Origin: Comamonadaceae bacterium
GTDB lineage: Bacteria > Pseudomonadota > Gammaproteobacteria > Burkholderiales > Burkholderiaceae_C
NCBI GenBank assembly: GCA_947450645.1
Contig: CANFWH010000002.1
Location: 97,646-161,645 of the forward strand
Length of the DNA: 64,000 nt
Direction: 5' to 3'
A program made the translations under genes and the position numbers. The notes under the pieces were generated by a model that worked only from the letters and a program-made list of their open reading frames with translations, searched no databases and was not told the origin of the DNA. Below, piece after piece: positions 27,901 through 38,894 of this stretch. How positions within the stretch are numbered: the stretch's first letter is position 1; every line of letters begins with the position of its first letter.

Positions 27901-29834
27901 CCAAAATCGGGCAAGCCAACAACCCTTGCACCGCCTTTTAAAGTATGAAAGGCGCGCCGAATCGCGATCAAAGTTTCAACATGTTCAGGTTGCTCAGATA
28001 GTTGCACAAGATCGAGATGCGCTTGTACGAGCACCTCTTGCGCCTCCATTAAAAAGATGTACTCGATAGATTCCTCTTGCTCTGACTCCGGCATAGCCAT
28101 TCGCTCAGGCACAGGGTGCGCTAAGGATGATGCCGCTTGATAAGCCAGTTCGGGCTTATGTGCCCACATGCTCAGCATAAGTCCAAGGCCTGCCAAATCA
28201 GCGGCGAGTTGCTTTTGCATGGGTGCATCCATGATCTGCGGACTTTGTATCAACGCTTCTATTTTTGTTTCAACAGGTAAAGCGGCATTGGCAAAATCCT
28301 CCAGCTTCAAGGAGCGTGCAATCTCACGTATTTGCTGCAATTTGGATGGTACAAGCAACAGTTCGGAGGTGTCGTGCGGACTCGTCCATAGGCGCTCAAA
28401 TACACTTTCAATTTCCGTCAGTTTTTGACCTAACACGTCGGTGGTACTCGTCATGGCTTGCACCCAGTCTTGACGCCGCTGTAGCTCAAGCATCCATGGA
28501 TCAAATGCGCCAAGGGTCTGTCCGTTTCGCAAGTGTTCGAGTCGCCTGACTAGATCCAGCAAATGATGCTCGGTATCTGCGTCGTCACGTCCCTTCATAT
28601 CAGCAAGCATGGAGCTCAAGATGAGGAGTAAGGTTGCCACCTCAACTTGCACATCGCGCTTTGCGCACTGCTGCGGATCAGACACGATGCTATGAAATGC
28701 TTGACTGAGCCTGCCTGCGATGGGATGCAGCGCTTCGAGTGACTGTCCCATTTTGTCAAACGACATGGCCAAGTCCGTCGTTTTAATAGTCGACGTATTT
28801 GCGGGCTGCACAGCACAAAAATCACTCCACATTTGCTTCGTCGCCGTTGCCGTGGTTTGAGCCTTCATCAGTAGCTCACGGGCTTGTGGGGCAAAATAAA
28901 TGTGGCTGTAATCTGTACCTTTAAGGACCCGCCAATTGGCCGCTTGCGCGAAACGATCCAACACTGTCTCTACACTCTCAGCATCGCGGTTATCACTGCG
29001 CTCTTTCGCTTGCCATGCGAGATAGCTAAAGAAAATGGATTCATGCAGGAAGACTTCATTGCTGCTGCGTCCTTTAAGCCAAGCCATGCTAGATAACAAA
29101 TAACGCTTGAGATGAATATCTAGCGACAAATCGCCTTTGCTGACCGAAATCATGATCTGCGATATGAGTGCGCCTGTTATCAAATGTTCTGGCGACTGAC
29201 CATCATGTAATGCCCGCCAATCGCAATAGGCTTGTAATGCAACGCTAGCCTCGTGTTTTTGCTGCCGTATGAGCCCCAGCATTAATACATCGACTTCAAA
29301 TTGTTCGACGCTTTGCGCATCATAAAAGTTCATGCGTCGCCCAGCATCACGCTTTAGCTCCGCTACAAAATCTGCTTGCAACCATAAATGAACACACCGT
29401 GCGCCTTCGGTCTTGGGCCACAGATCAATGGGAGAAGCCGCACGTGACAAGGCCCCCCTCAATCGCTGGTAGTCATCAAAAAGTGTCAACTCAGACAAAG
29501 ATTTTTGCTCTTGTGCCGCTTGCAAGAAGTCGCTCAAACTTTGGCTGGCCATTACTGTAGTCGTGACCGATTGCGGCAACAACGAACTGGGTGAATCGCA
29601 CCAGAGCTGAATCACGCTTTGTAAAGCGACTGCGTACTCAGATAGTGGTTCGCAGTTGGCAACATTGAAGGCTCCAGCGATCGAACGCGCTTTGTCCAAG
29701 CAACTCGCTAGCAAACTTGCACGCTGTGAAGGCTGCGCCTGCAGCAACGACTCTAGCTCTAACCTCAGTTCACGCAAGGTGACACGTACCTCATCACCAA
29801 TCCAAACCAAAGCTGACTCATTGATCATTGACAT
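24945..29834 (-). CDS. chpA: Hybrid CheA-type histidine kinase of the twitching chemosensory system (ChpA/PilL)
   Basis: 1629 residues. At least three histidine phosphotransfer regions are visible: AFHTLKGGARVVG near residue 629, WAHALAGSSATVG near 803 and LHTLKGSARLVG near 942. A dimerisation region and a CheA ATPase follow, with N-box HLLRNAVVHGIE near 1215 and RGIGMDVVRSQV. After that come a CheW-like domain and a C-terminal receiver VMVVDDSITMRRVL with phosphoacceptor D1557 in LSDVEMPRMDG. This is the ChpA/PilL architecture controlling type IV pilus extension. It is the last gene of the pilG-pilH-pilI-pilJ operon, 15 bp after pilJ. Confidence 0.93.
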   Translation of the reverse strand: MSMINESALVWIGDEVRVTLRELRLELESLLQAQPSQRASLLASCLDKARSIAGAFNVANCEPLSEYAVALQSVIQLWCDSPSSLLPQSVTTTVMASQSLSDFLQAAQEQKSLSELTLFDDYQRLRGALSRAASPIDLWPKTEGARCVHLWLQADFVAELKRDAGRRMNFYDAQSVEQFEVDVLMLGLIRQQKHEASVALQAYCDWRALHDGQSPEHLITGALISQIMISVSKGDLSLDIHLKRYLLSSMAWLKGRSSNEVFLHESIFFSYLAWQAKERSDNRDAESVETVLDRFAQAANWRVLKGTDYSHIYFAPQARELLMKAQTTATATKQMWSDFCAVQPANTSTIKTTDLAMSFDKMGQSLEALHPIAGRLSQAFHSIVSDPQQCAKRDVQVEVATLLLILSSMLADMKGRDDADTEHHLLDLVRRLEHLRNGQTLGAFDPWMLELQRRQDWVQAMTSTTDVLGQKLTEIESVFERLWTSPHDTSELLLVPSKLQQIREIARSLKLEDFANAALPVETKIEALIQSPQIMDAPMQKQLAADLAGLGLMLSMWAHKPELAYQAASSLAHPVPERMAMPESEQEESIEYIFLMEAQEVLVQAHLDLVQLSEQPEHVETLIAIRRAFHTLKGGARVVGLPDFGESAWLLEQYLNDKLAQQQQLSSGAFQLCADQIVRMKDWTHHMQAQHAANGSALDTSGIDWQLDSLRDGLKALESTQSIPAAFDLPPADFLDLPAEPLGVDEAVDAQTKTIGDLQISIPLYQAYLNETDEWSRQLALALSEWTLDETQPVPSQALTWAHALAGSSATVGFESCAQLAKLTERLIERAQTQEVYSVDLAQTLANAADEIRRLLHQFAAGFLKTTDVSLIDKLQAYLDARPIAPAPASAPTELTPIQSAPLVTSVDSEVKTIFEEESAQLIPELGAALRTWDKAQALRTLHTLKGSARLVGEQSLAERAHDLESQIEAISGKPSDDQLARLLQAYDQMVAPSVQPTQSLQQRVQSAVQPQPFVAVPSGETIRVQSNTVDRLVNQTGELMIARSRMEAEIIRSLRTLSDMGLQVQRLRDQLREMELQTESQMQSRQAQVIDAANSFDPLELDRFTRTQELTRFMAEALSDISTLQRGLQRSLNTTEDDLAAQLRQTRDLQRNLLRTRMVDFDSVGERLHRLVRMTSAELGKTIELTIQNGAQEMDRSVLERMLPVFEHLLRNAVVHGIELPAEREAKGKPVQGQITIQLSQQSNDVIVGLQDDGDGIDHDALLRKARARLGQSQLNADPAELIFMSGLSAVAEVSELAGRGIGMDVVRSQVLALGGRIEVATTQGTGTSFKLILPLTTAVTQIVLVRTGSQMTGIPGNLVSTIVRVKPEKILKAQEKKSFTHGDQAYPFYGLSHLLQYKTPSSVLEQPTQNVMLLQSAGQTIALHVDEVLGNQEVMVKNLGTQLAQMPGLSGMTVLPTGPTVLIYNPVALAAVYGPRLADGASMPVAEQAINTEMQNAAQSASQAPLVMVVDDSITMRRVLQRLLQREGYRVVVAADGRQALDTLRLEIPALVLSDVEMPRMDGFELLRSIRASERLSHLPVVMITSRIADKHRDHAKELGANEYLGKPYSEDELLEVLIRYTAQATA

Positions 29835-29849
29835 GGAGACGCATGCCGT

Positions 29850-31952
29850 TTAGGCTAGTTTAAATCGCGAAACCGATTTTTTCAATTCATCTGCCATGGT
29901 GGACAACTCGCGCACCATTTGCGCATTGGCTTTCGTTCCATCGCTGGTACGCTCTGTGCCCGCAAAGATGTTTTGAATCGTAGACGCAACCGTATTAGCT
30001 TCTTTGGCCTCGCTAGCTGTCGCAGTCGAAATGCGCTCGATCATGGTAGTGAGTTGATGTGAGATACGGTCAATTTCCGTCAGCGCGGTGCCAGCATTTT
30101 CAGACAACTGTGCGCCCGCAACTACTCCGTTCGTTGACAGCTCCATGGACGCCACCACCTCTTGCGTATCGGCTTGGATAGCCTTCACCAAATTGGTAAT
30201 TTGCCGAGTTGCATCGCCTGAACGTTCGGCCAATCGCTGCACCTCTTCAGCAACAACCGTAAAGCCGCGCCCCGCCTCACCAGCCGACGCCGCTTGAATG
30301 GCGGCATTGAGCGCCAGCACGTTGGTCTGTTCAGTAATATCGGAAATCAGATCGGTGATCTCACCAATCTCCTGAGAAGACTCGCCAAGGCGCTTCATTC
30401 GCTTCGCGGTTTCTTGAATCTGATTACGGATCGTATTCATACCTCCCATCGTGCTTTGCACCGCAGACAATCCTGAATTGGCCGCTGTTAAAAACTGCTT
30501 GGCAACGGTAGCTGATTCATCCGCCAAGTTGGAAGCCTTGGTAATGCGATCCGCCATCGCAAGAACTGCTTGGCCTGCTTGGTGAATATCGACCAATTGT
30601 TGGTTCGCAGCTGTCAAGAGTTCCTTGGAGGAGGCTTCGACCTCCCCAGTTGTCGAAGACACCAAAGCAGATGTCTTTTGCACGTTACTCACAAGTGAGC
30701 GCAACTCCTCAACGGTATAATTCACCGAGTCAGCAATGGCACCTGTAATGTCTTCGGTCACAGTTGCCTCTTGAGTCAAATCGCCGTCGGCAACGTTTTG
30801 CATCTCGTTCATCAAACGCAAAATGGCTGCTTGATTAGCGTCGTTCACTCGCTTGGCTTCCAATTCTTGCGATTGTGCAAGCAGCGTCTCTTGTTCGGCC
30901 TTCGCTTGGCGGCGGCGAACCTCCAAAACTTGCAAGTAAACAAGACCAGCGGTAGCGAGGAACGCCAGTAGCGCGACCAACACTAAAGCCGTAATAGTTA
31001 AACCACTGATCTCAGATTGCTGAGAGAGTTTAGCTTGCAAAGCTTCCAATTGGCGACGCTGTGGCTCGGACTCAGCTAAAACACCATTTTGCGCATCGCG
31101 TGCAGCAACCATACCTTGCAGATTACCTAAAATACCAGCCGCTTGCGTACGGGTTTCGTCGTAGAGTTTGAGCAACGCATCCAAGCGCTCGATCGTCTCT
31201 TTATCTTTGGTTGGCTTTAGTTTAAGTTCGGTATTGCCATCTTTTAAACCTGCGCCCAATTCTTTAAAGGTATTTAGATCCTTGCCAAGTAGAAAAACTG
31301 CTTCTGTATTTAAACCATCAGCGGTTAAAAATTCGTTTGCTGATTTACCAATGCGCTGCGTGAGCATCACCAGCTCACCCGCCGTGGAAATTTCTTGCGC
31401 GGGGGCGTTTTGCTGCAATTTAAGTGCGGAAATGGATTCGGCAATTTCGAGCAAGTCTGACGATCGACGATTAATCGCACGCAGTGAACCGCCAAGCCCC
31501 GTTAAAAACGTTTTTTGCGCCAAAATCGCTTTCACATTTTTACTTGTCTTTTCCACGCTTGGCATAAGAGCCAAAAGTTCTGGCTGCATATCGCTAGGGA
31601 TCGCTTCCACATTCAAACTATTGCTGCCTACTTTCAAAGCCTCTAAGTTTTTTATGAGCGCGTCATCGCTCTCGATTAATTCAGGAAACGCAGTCGGCGC
31701 ACCAGCTAAAGCTTGAGTCACAGATTTAGCCAAACGCTGTGAATGCAGTAGTGACTGACCCGTGGCACTCACTTGGCGTGCCGTACGATCAGACTGCGTC
31801 AAGACTACGAACGCCACAATACCTAAAATAACCAGCATGGCAATCAGCACAATACGCAAAATCCGCTGGTAACGCTCTAAACGATGCTCGTCCATAAAAA
31901 GCGGAGTAGCAGGCTCTTGAATCGAGGTATTGGGAGACATTAAGGTATCCAT
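29850..31952 (-). CDS. pilJ: Methyl-accepting chemotaxis protein PilJ
   Basis: About 700 residues. An N-terminal membrane segment ([21 protein letters not shown]) and a second one near residue 350 ([20 protein letters not shown]) frame a PilJ-type periplasmic sensor. A cytoplasmic signalling domain follows with the hairpin tip [20 protein letters not shown] and [20 protein letters not shown]. The start at 31952 is preferred over 32033, which would overlap pilI. It feeds ChpA through the CheW-like PilI. The long coiled coil between the second membrane segment and the tip lacks a clear methylation tail, as in other PilJ proteins. Confidence 0.93.
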   Translation of the reverse strand: MDTLMSPNTSIQEPATPLFMDEHRLERYQRILRIVLIAMLVILGIVAFVVLTQSDRTARQVSATGQSLLHSQRLAKSVTQALAGAPTAFPELIESDDALIKNLEALKVGSNSLNVEAIPSDMQPELLALMPSVEKTSKNVKAILAQKTFLTGLGGSLRAINRRSSDLLEIAESISALKLQQNAPAQEISTAGELVMLTQRIGKSANEFLTADGLNTEAVFLLGKDLNTFKELGAGLKDGNTELKLKPTKDKETIERLDALLKLYDETRTQAAGILGNLQGMVAARDAQNGVLAESEPQRRQLEALQAKLSQQSEISGLTITALVLVALLAFLATAGLVYLQVLEVRRRQAKAEQETLLAQSQELEAKRVNDANQAAILRLMNEMQNVADGDLTQEATVTEDITGAIADSVNYTVEELRSLVSNVQKTSALVSSTTGEVEASSKELLTAANQQLVDIHQAGQAVLAMADRITKASNLADESATVAKQFLTAANSGLSAVQSTMGGMNTIRNQIQETAKRMKRLGESSQEIGEITDLISDITEQTNVLALNAAIQAASAGEAGRGFTVVAEEVQRLAERSGDATRQITNLVKAIQADTQEVVASMELSTNGVVAGAQLSENAGTALTEIDRISHQLTTMIERISTATASEAKEANTVASTIQNIFAGTERTSDGTKANAQMVRELSTMADELKKSVSRFKLA

Positions 31953-31980
31953 GTTGTTGCTTCTTTCTATGAGATTCAAA

Positions 31981-32496
31981 TTATTGCGCAATACTGATAA
32001 ATGCAGGATTTTGCGCCAGCATACGCAAATCAATTTCTTGCCATACTAAACCCTGTTGATCACGATGCTGCCCTGCCACATCTGTTCCCGTCATTTGCTG
32101 CCGATTTTTAAGACCCACTAATTTATCGACCGCCAATACCGTATTCAGGTCTAATGACGGATGAAAACCAATCAAGCGCCTATCCATCTGAATCTTGGTC
32201 ATATCTTGAGAATCCATTGTGGCGGGTAAATCAAAATATTTAGCTAAGCTTACAACGCCGCATAAAGCACCACGCAAATTTGCGACACCCAAAAACCATT
32301 CTTTGGTATAAGGAATGGCTTGAGGCTCAAACCAAGGAAAAATCTCACCCGAATAATTGAGTGGGAACATAAATCCAACGCCTGCGATCTCAACTGCTAG
32401 CCAAATGGCCGACTCTGTGCCAGCATTCCCTTCGGCAGACTGCAATCGTCCAGCCAATCGAGTTTGAAACTGTGAGAGCGCCTCTTTTTCGGACAT
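31981..32496 (-). CDS. pilI: CheW-like adaptor PilI
   Basis: 171 residues, a single CheW domain coupling PilJ to the ChpA kinase. [21 protein letters not shown] opens the domain, and [22 protein letters not shown] is the classical CheW strand-turn motif (NLRG). It sits between pilH (18 bp upstream) and pilJ (28 bp downstream) in the same direction. Confidence 0.9.
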   Translation of the reverse strand: MSEKEALSQFQTRLAGRLQSAEGNAGTESAIWLAVEIAGVGFMFPLNYSGEIFPWFEPQAIPYTKEWFLGVANLRGALCGVVSLAKYFDLPATMDSQDMTKIQMDRRLIGFHPSLDLNTVLAVDKLVGLKNRQQMTGTDVAGQHRDQQGLVWQEIDLRMLAQNPAFISIAQ

Positions 32497-32514
32497 ATTA
32501 GGTAGGCTGGTAAT

Positions 32515-32877
32515 TTATAAGGTTTTAATTTTTTCTAGCAGCTCAGTTTTTTGCACGGGCTTAACGATATAGGCCTTAGCGCCCTGTCGAATGCCCCACA
32601 CACGATCCGTTTCTTGATCTTTGCTGGTACACAAAATGATTGGGATATCCGCATATTTTGGATCACGTGTTAAGGCTCTCGCAAACTGAAATCCGCTTTG
32701 CCCTGGCATCACAATATCCAACAAAATTAAGTCGGGACGATTTAAATCAATTGACTTTTGTGCTTCGTCGGCATCCGATGCGACTTGCGTCGCAAAGCCT
32801 TCTGCCATGAGTATTTGTGATAAGTAAATTTGCTCCGTTTTGGAGTCGTCAACGATCAATATATTTTTAATACTCAT
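32515..32877 (-). CDS. pilH: Response regulator PilH (single receiver domain)
   Basis: 120 residues, a stand-alone CheY-like receiver. The acidic pocket is IVDDSK, the phosphoacceptor is in LILLDIVMPGQSG, and the conserved lysine is in YIVKPVQK. PilH opposes PilG and links ChpA to pilus retraction in the model Pseudomonas system. It overlaps pilG by 4 bp (ATGA). Confidence 0.9.
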   Translation of the reverse strand: MSIKNILIVDDSKTEQIYLSQILMAEGFATQVASDADEAQKSIDLNRPDLILLDIVMPGQSGFQFARALTRDPKYADIPIILCTSKDQETDRVWGIRQGAKAYIVKPVQKTELLEKIKTL

Positions 32878-33242
32878 ACTTGTTTGTCCATTTGCGTTTG
32901 AATTGTCCGAATCAACTGATCTTTAGTAAAAGGTTTTGTGAGGTACTCCTCGCAACCCGCCATTTTGGCGCGTGCCATATCAAATATGCCATCCTTAGAC
33001 GACAGCATGATAAGCGGAATGCGGGCCAATCTTTCGTTGTTCTTAAGGAGCATGCAAGTTTGATACCCATCTAACCGCGGCATCAAGATGTCACAAAAAA
33101 TAATATCTGGCAGGTTGTCGTTGATCTTTGCAAGTGCATCAAATCCATCAACGGCCAGCACCACCTCATGACCCGCTTGTTTTAAAAAGATCTCCGCGCT
33201 GCGCCTAATCGTATTGCTGTCGTCAATGATGAGAACTTTCAC
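32874..33242 (-). CDS. pilG: Response regulator PilG (single receiver domain)
   Basis: 122 residues, a CheY-like receiver with IIDDSNTIRRSAE at the acidic pocket, phosphoacceptor in IIFCDILMPRLDG and lysine in EEYLTKPFTKDQL. PilG promotes pilus extension and cAMP signalling in Pseudomonas. It is the first gene of the chemosensory set, 18 bp after rubredoxin. Confidence 0.9.
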   Translation of the reverse strand: MKVLIIDDSNTIRRSAEIFLKQAGHEVVLAVDGFDALAKINDNLPDIIFCDILMPRLDGYQTCMLLKNNERLARIPLIMLSSKDGIFDMARAKMAGCEEYLTKPFTKDQLIRTIQTQMDKQV

Positions 33243-33260
33243 GTTGCCGCCTTTTCTGGC

Positions 33261-33431
33261 TTAAATGTTCACCATCTCAAAATCCTCTTTGCGCGCACCG
33301 CACTCAGGACAGACCCAGTTCATAGGTACATCCTTCCACGCCGTTCCAGCCGCAATACCATCCTCTGGCACACCTTGCGCTTCATCGTACATCCAGCCGC
33401 AAATAAGGCACATCCAAGTTTTGTTTTCCAT
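33261..33431 (-). CDS. rubA: Rubredoxin
   Basis: 56 residues, with no entry of its own among the longer ORFs. The two Cys pairs are CLICGWMYDE and CPECGARKEDFEMV, the CxxC...CxxC site for one iron. GTAWKDVPMNWVCPECG is the family signature. It is a small electron carrier, usually feeding oxygenases or oxygen detoxification. It lies between divergent hemL and pilG on the minus strand and precedes the chemosensory genes, probably in the same transcript. A hemL-rubredoxin-pilG order is common in Burkholderiales. Confidence 0.93.
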   Translation of the reverse strand: MENKTWMCLICGWMYDEAQGVPEDGIAAGTAWKDVPMNWVCPECGARKEDFEMVNI

Positions 33432-33527
33432 AATTCTTTCAATCCGCTGCGTCGCGTTCTTACAATCTAATGATTCTAGCCAGTCTCTCGTTTTAAGCAG
33501 CTAGTCATAACCCTTATTCCATCATTT

Positions 33528-34805
33528 ATGAATTTAAATACTGAGCTCTTCGAGCGCGCCTGTCGCGTCATCCCTGGCGGAGTCAATTCCCCCGTCCGTG
33601 CATTCAAGGCCGTTGGCGGTACGCCCCGTTTTATTAGCCGCGCACAAGGCGCCCATTTTTGGGATGCTGAGGATATTCGTTATACGGACTACATCAGCTC
33701 ATGGGGTCCCATGATTCTGGGGCACGGTCATCCTACTGTCGTCGAGGCAGTGATTAAAGCCGCACAAACTGGTTTTTCTTTTGGTGCACCAACTGAACGT
33801 GAAATTGAGCTCGCCGAAGAAATTTTGAAACACATCCCTTCCATGCAAATGGTTCGCCTCGTCAGCTCTGGCACAGAAGCAGCGATGAGCGCCATCCGCT
33901 TAGCGCGCGGCGCCACAGGACGCAAAAAACTTATTAAGTTTGAAGGCTGCTACCACGGTCATGCAGATGCACTCTTAGTGAAAGCGGGCTCTGGGCTTGC
34001 TACCTTTGGCAACCCCACCAGTGCTGGCGTCCCGCAAGAGGTCACCCAACACACCATTGTATTGGAGTACAACAATCTAACCCAGCTTGAGGAAGCATTT
34101 AGCTTGCATGGTAAAGAACTCGCCTGCCTGATCATCGAGCCCATTGCTGGCAATATGAATTTTGTCCGTGCCAGTGCGTCCTTTGCAAAGCGCTGCCGCG
34201 AACTATGCAGCGTGTACGGTGCGCTCCTTATATTTGACGAAGTGATGACAGGCTTTCGAGTGGCACTAGGCGGTGCGCAATCTGTTATGGGCGTCACGCC
34301 TGACATCACCGTACTGGGCAAAGTCATTGGCGGCGGTATGCCGCTTGCAGCTTTTGGTGGGTCCATAGAGGTGATGAGCCAATTAGCACCGCTAGGGCCC
34401 GTATACCAAGCTGGGACGCTTAGTGGCAATCCAGTCGCTACCGCTTGCGGATTGGCTACGCTAAAAATTATTAGCCAGCCAAATTTCTATACCCACTTGT
34501 CGCAACAGACTAAACGCCTGACGCAAGGCTTGGAAAGCGCAGCCAGACAATCCAGCATTGCCTTGCAAACTGACTCCGAAGGCGGTATGTTTGGCTTCTT
34601 TCTGATGGACGAGCTACCACAGAATCATGCCAAAGTGATGACCACAGATAACTCCCGTTTTAATCGTTTCTTTCACGGCATGCTGGAGCGAGGCCATTAC
34701 TTTGCTCCTGCACTCTATGAAGCTGGATTTGTCAGCTCAGCACACACTAACAGCGACATTGACGCCACCATTGCGGCAGCGTCCGAGGTATTTCAAACGC
34801 TCTAA
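33528..34805 (+). CDS. hemL: Glutamate-1-semialdehyde 2,1-aminomutase HemL
   Basis: 425 residues, a class III PLP aminotransferase. It makes 5-aminolevulinate for tetrapyrrole synthesis. The N-terminal [21 protein letters not shown] is the HemL signature. The PLP lysine is K265 in [18 protein letters not shown], and [13 protein letters not shown] precedes it. [16 protein letters not shown] follows. It converges with secA, whose stop is 13 bp away, and is divergent from the rubredoxin gene. Confidence 0.96.
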   Translation: MNLNTELFERACRVIPGGVNSPVRAFKAVGGTPRFISRAQGAHFWDAEDIRYTDYISSWGPMILGHGHPTVVEAVIKAAQTGFSFGAPTEREIELAEEILKHIPSMQMVRLVSSGTEAAMSAIRLARGATGRKKLIKFEGCYHGHADALLVKAGSGLATFGNPTSAGVPQEVTQHTIVLEYNNLTQLEEAFSLHGKELACLIIEPIAGNMNFVRASASFAKRCRELCSVYGALLIFDEVMTGFRVALGGAQSVMGVTPDITVLGKVIGGGMPLAAFGGSIEVMSQLAPLGPVYQAGTLSGNPVATACGLATLKIISQPNFYTHLSQQTKRLTQGLESAARQSSIALQTDSEGGMFGFFLMDELPQNHAKVMTTDNSRFNRFFHGMLERGHYFAPALYEAGFVSSAHTNSDIDATIAAASEVFQTL

Positions 34806-34817
34806 CACCTATTCCAA

Positions 34818-37598
34818 CTAGGCCAATTTACCATGGCAGAGTTTGAACTTTTTACCACTCCCGCACGGACAAGGGTCGTTACGTCCCACGCGGTTATTAG
34901 CCACATAGGGCTGCTTTGCACTTAGCTGTTCAGCATCTTGTTCAGACATCGTGGTTTGCGCAGTGCCCGACTCATCTGGCGCGGTATAGGCCACATTGGA
35001 TATACCCTGCGAGGCCGTTTGCTCCATGCTTTGTGCCGCGTCATCCATTTGCTCGCTCGATTGCACACGAACAGTCATAAGGTTCTTGCTCACCTCGTCG
35101 CGCACAGAGTCCAGCATCGCACCAAACATTTCAAACGCCTCGCGCTTATATTCTTGCTTAGGTTGCTTTTGTGCATAGCCACGTAGGTGAATGCCTTGTC
35201 GCAGGTAATCCAGTGCACTCAAATGCTCGCGCCAATGCGAGTCTAAGTTTTGTAAAAGCACCATACGGCCATAGTTGGCAAAATTATCTCCGCCAACAAT
35301 AGCCACCTTTGCAGCCATTTGATGCTGGGCAGCTTCTAGCACATGATCAACAACTTCATCGTCGGTAATGGCGTCTGCGTCTGAGACCGTTTGCCCTAAT
35401 GGCACATCAAGTTGCCACTCACTATGCAAAGCTTTTTGTAAGCCTGCGATATCCCACTGCTCTTCGACGGTTTCATGCGGCACATATTGACGCGCAATAT
35501 CAGTCAACGCGCCTTCGCGTAAAGACAACATTTGCTCGTCCAACCCTTTGGCGTCCAAGATGTCATTGCGCAATTGATAGATTTGCTTACGCTGGTCATT
35601 GGCCACATCGTCATATTCGAGCAATTGTTTGCGCATATCAAAGTTACGCGCTTCCACTTTGCGCTGTGCGCTCTCAATGCTGCGCGACACAATCCCTGCT
35701 TCAATCGCCTCGCCATCAGGCATCTTAAGGCGCTCCATGATTGCCTTAACACGCTCCCCCGCAAAAATGCGCATCAAAGAATCATCAAGGCTTAAATAAA
35801 AACGTGATGCGCCAGGATCGCCCTGACGTCCTGAGCGGCCACGCAGTTGGTTATCAATGCGGCGCGATTCATGACGCTCCGTCGCAATGATGCGCAAACC
35901 ACCTTGCGCTTTCACTGCTTCGTGATCTAGTGTCCACTGCGCACGAATTTGAGCCTCACGAATCGCGCACTCAGGTTCAGATAAAGCCTCCGCTTCCAAC
36001 GCCTGAATTTGCTTCTCTAAGTTGCCGCCCAGCACAATGTCCGTGCCCCTCCCTGCCATATTGGTGGCAATCGTAATCATTTTTAAACTACCTGCCTGCG
36101 CAACGATATCCGCTTCACGTGCGTGTTGTTTCGCATTGAGCACCTGATGCGGCAAGCCTTCCTTGGTTAGCATCTCAGAGATTAATTCCGAGTTTTCAAT
36201 CGATGTCGTACCAACCAGCACAGGCTGGCTGCGCTCGTAACAATCCTTAATATCGGTAATGGCGGCAATATATTTTTCTCGTGTGCTTTTGTAGACGCGG
36301 TCTTGCTGGTCATTACGTTGACTGATTCGATTAGGCGGAATCACAACCGTCTCGAGTCCATAAATCTCCTGGAACTCATAGGCCTCAGTATCAGCCGTGC
36401 CCGTCATGCCCGCCAGTTTTTTATAGAGCCGGAAGTAATTTTGGAACGTGATCGAAGCCAGCGTTTGATTCTCGGCTTGGATCTGGACGCCTTCTTTGGC
36501 CTCGACAGCTTGGTGCAAGCCTTCGCCCCAACGACGACCTGACATCAGGCGCCCCGTAAATTCATCCACGATCACGATCTCTGCGCCGTGCTCGCCCTCT
36601 TGCACCACGTAATGTTGATCGCGATGGTACAAATGTTTTGCGCGCAAAGCTGCATACAAATGATGGACCAAAGAGATATTGGCGGGGTCGTATAGCGATG
36701 AATTTTGCGTAATCAATCCTAAGTTCGACATCATGCGCTCAGCATTTTCATAGCCGCGATCCGTTAAGAAAATTTGATGCGACTTTTCATCTAAAGTGAA
36801 ATCACCAGGCGTAATCACGCCCTCACCAGTTCGGGGGTCTTCCTCTCCAATTTGTTTGACCAAAACAGGGACTAACTTTTGCATGACCTTGTACAACTCT
36901 GTTTGGTCATCAGCCTGCCCACTAATGATGAGCGGCGTGCGCGCCTCGTCAATTAAGATTGAATCCACCTCATCCACAATGGCATAGTGCTGACCACGCT
37001 GGACGCGATCAGCGACTTCGTAGACCATGTTGTCGCGCAAATAGTCAAAGCCAAATTCGTTATTCGTGCCATACGTAATGTCAGCGGCGTAGGCGGCCTG
37101 TTTTTCGGTCCTCGACATATTGGGCAGGTTAATCCCTACCGTCATGCCTAAAAAGTTGTAGAGCCGCGCCATCCACAGCGCATCTCGGTTAGCAAGGTAA
37201 TCATTGACCGTCACTACATGAACACCATTGCCAGTTAACGCATTCAAATACACGGGCAGTGTCGCTGTGAGTGTTTTGCCCTCGCCCGTACGCATCTCGG
37301 CTACCTTCCCCTCATGTAGTGCCGCGCCGCCCACCAATTGCACGTCAAAGTGGCGCATTTTCATCACGCGCTTAGAAGCCTCACGCACCACGGCAAAAGC
37401 CTCAGGCAATAGCTCCTCTAGTGTTTCACCTAGTGCTAACCGATCTTTAAAAATTTGAGTTTTTGCACAAAGATCGTCATCGCCTAATGCGCCAACAGCG
37501 GTTTCGAATTTAGCAATGTCGCCAGCTAGTTTTCGATAGTGTTTCAAAAGGCGATCGTTGCGACTGCCAAAAATTTTAGTGAGTAATGTAAAAGCCAT
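34818..37598 (-). CDS. secA: Preprotein translocase ATPase SecA
   Basis: 926 residues, full length. SecA drives Sec-dependent export of unfolded proteins. Walker A is [14 protein letters not shown] near residue 105, followed by [16 protein letters not shown]; the DEAD-type box is in [23 protein letters not shown]; the second nucleotide-binding half has [15 protein letters not shown] and [18 protein letters not shown]. The C-terminus has the zinc-binding [14 protein letters not shown] motif that also binds SecB. It is followed upstream by an M23 peptidase gene, the usual Burkholderiales neighbourhood. Confidence 0.97.
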   Translation of the reverse strand: MAFTLLTKIFGSRNDRLLKHYRKLAGDIAKFETAVGALGDDDLCAKTQIFKDRLALGETLEELLPEAFAVVREASKRVMKMRHFDVQLVGGAALHEGKVAEMRTGEGKTLTATLPVYLNALTGNGVHVVTVNDYLANRDALWMARLYNFLGMTVGINLPNMSRTEKQAAYAADITYGTNNEFGFDYLRDNMVYEVADRVQRGQHYAIVDEVDSILIDEARTPLIISGQADDQTELYKVMQKLVPVLVKQIGEEDPRTGEGVITPGDFTLDEKSHQIFLTDRGYENAERMMSNLGLITQNSSLYDPANISLVHHLYAALRAKHLYHRDQHYVVQEGEHGAEIVIVDEFTGRLMSGRRWGEGLHQAVEAKEGVQIQAENQTLASITFQNYFRLYKKLAGMTGTADTEAYEFQEIYGLETVVIPPNRISQRNDQQDRVYKSTREKYIAAITDIKDCYERSQPVLVGTTSIENSELISEMLTKEGLPHQVLNAKQHAREADIVAQAGSLKMITIATNMAGRGTDIVLGGNLEKQIQALEAEALSEPECAIREAQIRAQWTLDHEAVKAQGGLRIIATERHESRRIDNQLRGRSGRQGDPGASRFYLSLDDSLMRIFAGERVKAIMERLKMPDGEAIEAGIVSRSIESAQRKVEARNFDMRKQLLEYDDVANDQRKQIYQLRNDILDAKGLDEQMLSLREGALTDIARQYVPHETVEEQWDIAGLQKALHSEWQLDVPLGQTVSDADAITDDEVVDHVLEAAQHQMAAKVAIVGGDNFANYGRMVLLQNLDSHWREHLSALDYLRQGIHLRGYAQKQPKQEYKREAFEMFGAMLDSVRDEVSKNLMTVRVQSSEQMDDAAQSMEQTASQGISNVAYTAPDESGTAQTTMSEQDAEQLSAKQPYVANNRVGRNDPCPCGSGKKFKLCHGKLA

Positions 37599-37646
37599 AG
37601 CCTTTGATTTTACTTGCCCCTAGTCACCCCGAGTCCAGACTTAAAT

Positions 37647-38573
37647 TTATTTAGCAAGCGCAAGTCCTGCATTCAAAAATTTACGCGGATCTTGCGGCAC
37701 GCCTTGGACCAAAACTTCGTAATGCAAATGTGGCCCCGTTGACCTTCCCGTTGTTCCGACTAATGCAATTTTTTGACCCCGCTTAATCAAATCACCTTTT
37801 TTCACAAATACCTTGGATGCATGTGCATACCGGCTCATCAAATTATTTCCATGATCCACTTCAATCATGTTGCCGTATTCAGGATGATATTCTTGCGTCA
37901 CAACTAAACCTCCTGCGCTAGCAAAAATGGGGGTGCCAATTTCGGCTGGAAAATCAAGTCCTGTATGCAAAGCCGATTTACCCGTGATGGGATCAATGCG
38001 CCAACCAAAAGGGGATCCAATCCTGCTCGTCAAAACAGGGAGTTGAGTTGGAATCGCCATCGCTTTAATTTTTTGCTCAAAAAGCCGTGACTCGGCAACG
38101 GTTAAAAGATCAGCCTGCTGCTCACTAAAAATTTGAAGATGATCGACTGCACTTTGCACCTCCTCTAAGCTCAAACTGCGCCCAGCCACCAGAGGTCCAC
38201 CCGCACCTGCTACGCCCGTTTTGCTTTTCACCTCCGATGCGGGTATGCCAGCGAGGCCTGAAACGCGCTCGGTCAGCGACTCCATCTGCAGAAGCTTGGC
38301 CTGCATCTCGCCCACTTTTTGCGCCATGACATCTAAATTTTCGCGCAGAAATTTATCGCGCTGCTCAAACTCATCCCGTGCGACAAGTTTGACGACACTG
38401 CTAATAATGGGCCAGCCTTCGCGGGCACCTTTCATAAAAACCCAGTGATACAAACCCGCTGCTGTGGCCATCAGGACGAGAGACACACTCAAGCCCGCTA
38501 ACATCAACTTTGTTCCTGTTAAGTGAATTGGACGACTCTTAGCCATCCAAGCATCCGTGATAATGAGGTGCAT
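37647..38573 (-). CDS. M23-family metallopeptidase, membrane-anchored
   Basis: 308 residues. An N-terminal membrane segment (LMLAGLSVSLVLMATAAGLYHW) is followed by a coiled-coil region around residues 70-100 and a C-terminal LytM/M23 domain. In that domain HTGLDFPAEIGTPI holds the H-x-x-x-D zinc ligands and GPHLHYEVLVQG the H-x-H site. All ligands are intact, so an active murein endopeptidase is possible. The start MHLIITDAWMAKS is shared by relatives next to secA. It is divergent from the DciA-like gene. Confidence 0.9.
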   Translation of the reverse strand: MHLIITDAWMAKSRPIHLTGTKLMLAGLSVSLVLMATAAGLYHWVFMKGAREGWPIISSVVKLVARDEFEQRDKFLRENLDVMAQKVGEMQAKLLQMESLTERVSGLAGIPASEVKSKTGVAGAGGPLVAGRSLSLEEVQSAVDHLQIFSEQQADLLTVAESRLFEQKIKAMAIPTQLPVLTSRIGSPFGWRIDPITGKSALHTGLDFPAEIGTPIFASAGGLVVTQEYHPEYGNMIEVDHGNNLMSRYAHASKVFVKKGDLIKRGQKIALVGTTGRSTGPHLHYEVLVQGVPQDPRKFLNAGLALAK

Positions 38574-38600
38574 AAAAATCTCTCAAAGTACAACAAACAC

Positions 38601-38888
38601 ATGCCTACTGTTTTACAAGCCATCGTCGAATCTAACACGCTATCAGGCCTTTTAGAACGAATGGACTTATCCAAGGCTTGCCTCGACATCGTCTCCAAGC
38701 GTATCCCGTTGAGCTTGCACACTAGTATCGCTGCTGGCCCACTCACAGATGGAGAATGGTGCATTCTGATTAGTAATGCCTCGGCCGTCGCCAAACTCAA
38801 ACAACTTGAGCCCATCATGCTGGCGGCCATTCAAGCCAATGGGATTCAAGTGCAATCAATTCGTTTCAAACGTCACTATTGTGAATAG
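38601..38888 (+). CDS. DciA-like DUF721 family protein
   Basis: About 95 residues. The fold suggestion comes from an early helix LSGLLERMDLSKACLDIVSKRIP, then a beta-rich stretch with ILISNASAVAKLKQLEPIMLAAIQANG, the pattern of DUF721/DciA proteins, which help load the replicative helicase DnaB. Its position beside M23-secA is the place where Burkholderiales carry a DUF721 gene. ATG 38601 is preferred; starts at 38523 would overlap the divergent peptidase gene. The family call is moderate because the match is short. Confidence 0.65.
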   Translation: MPTVLQAIVESNTLSGLLERMDLSKACLDIVSKRIPLSLHTSIAAGPLTDGEWCILISNASAVAKLKQLEPIMLAAIQANGIQVQSIRFKRHYCE

Positions 38889-38894
38889 CCGAAT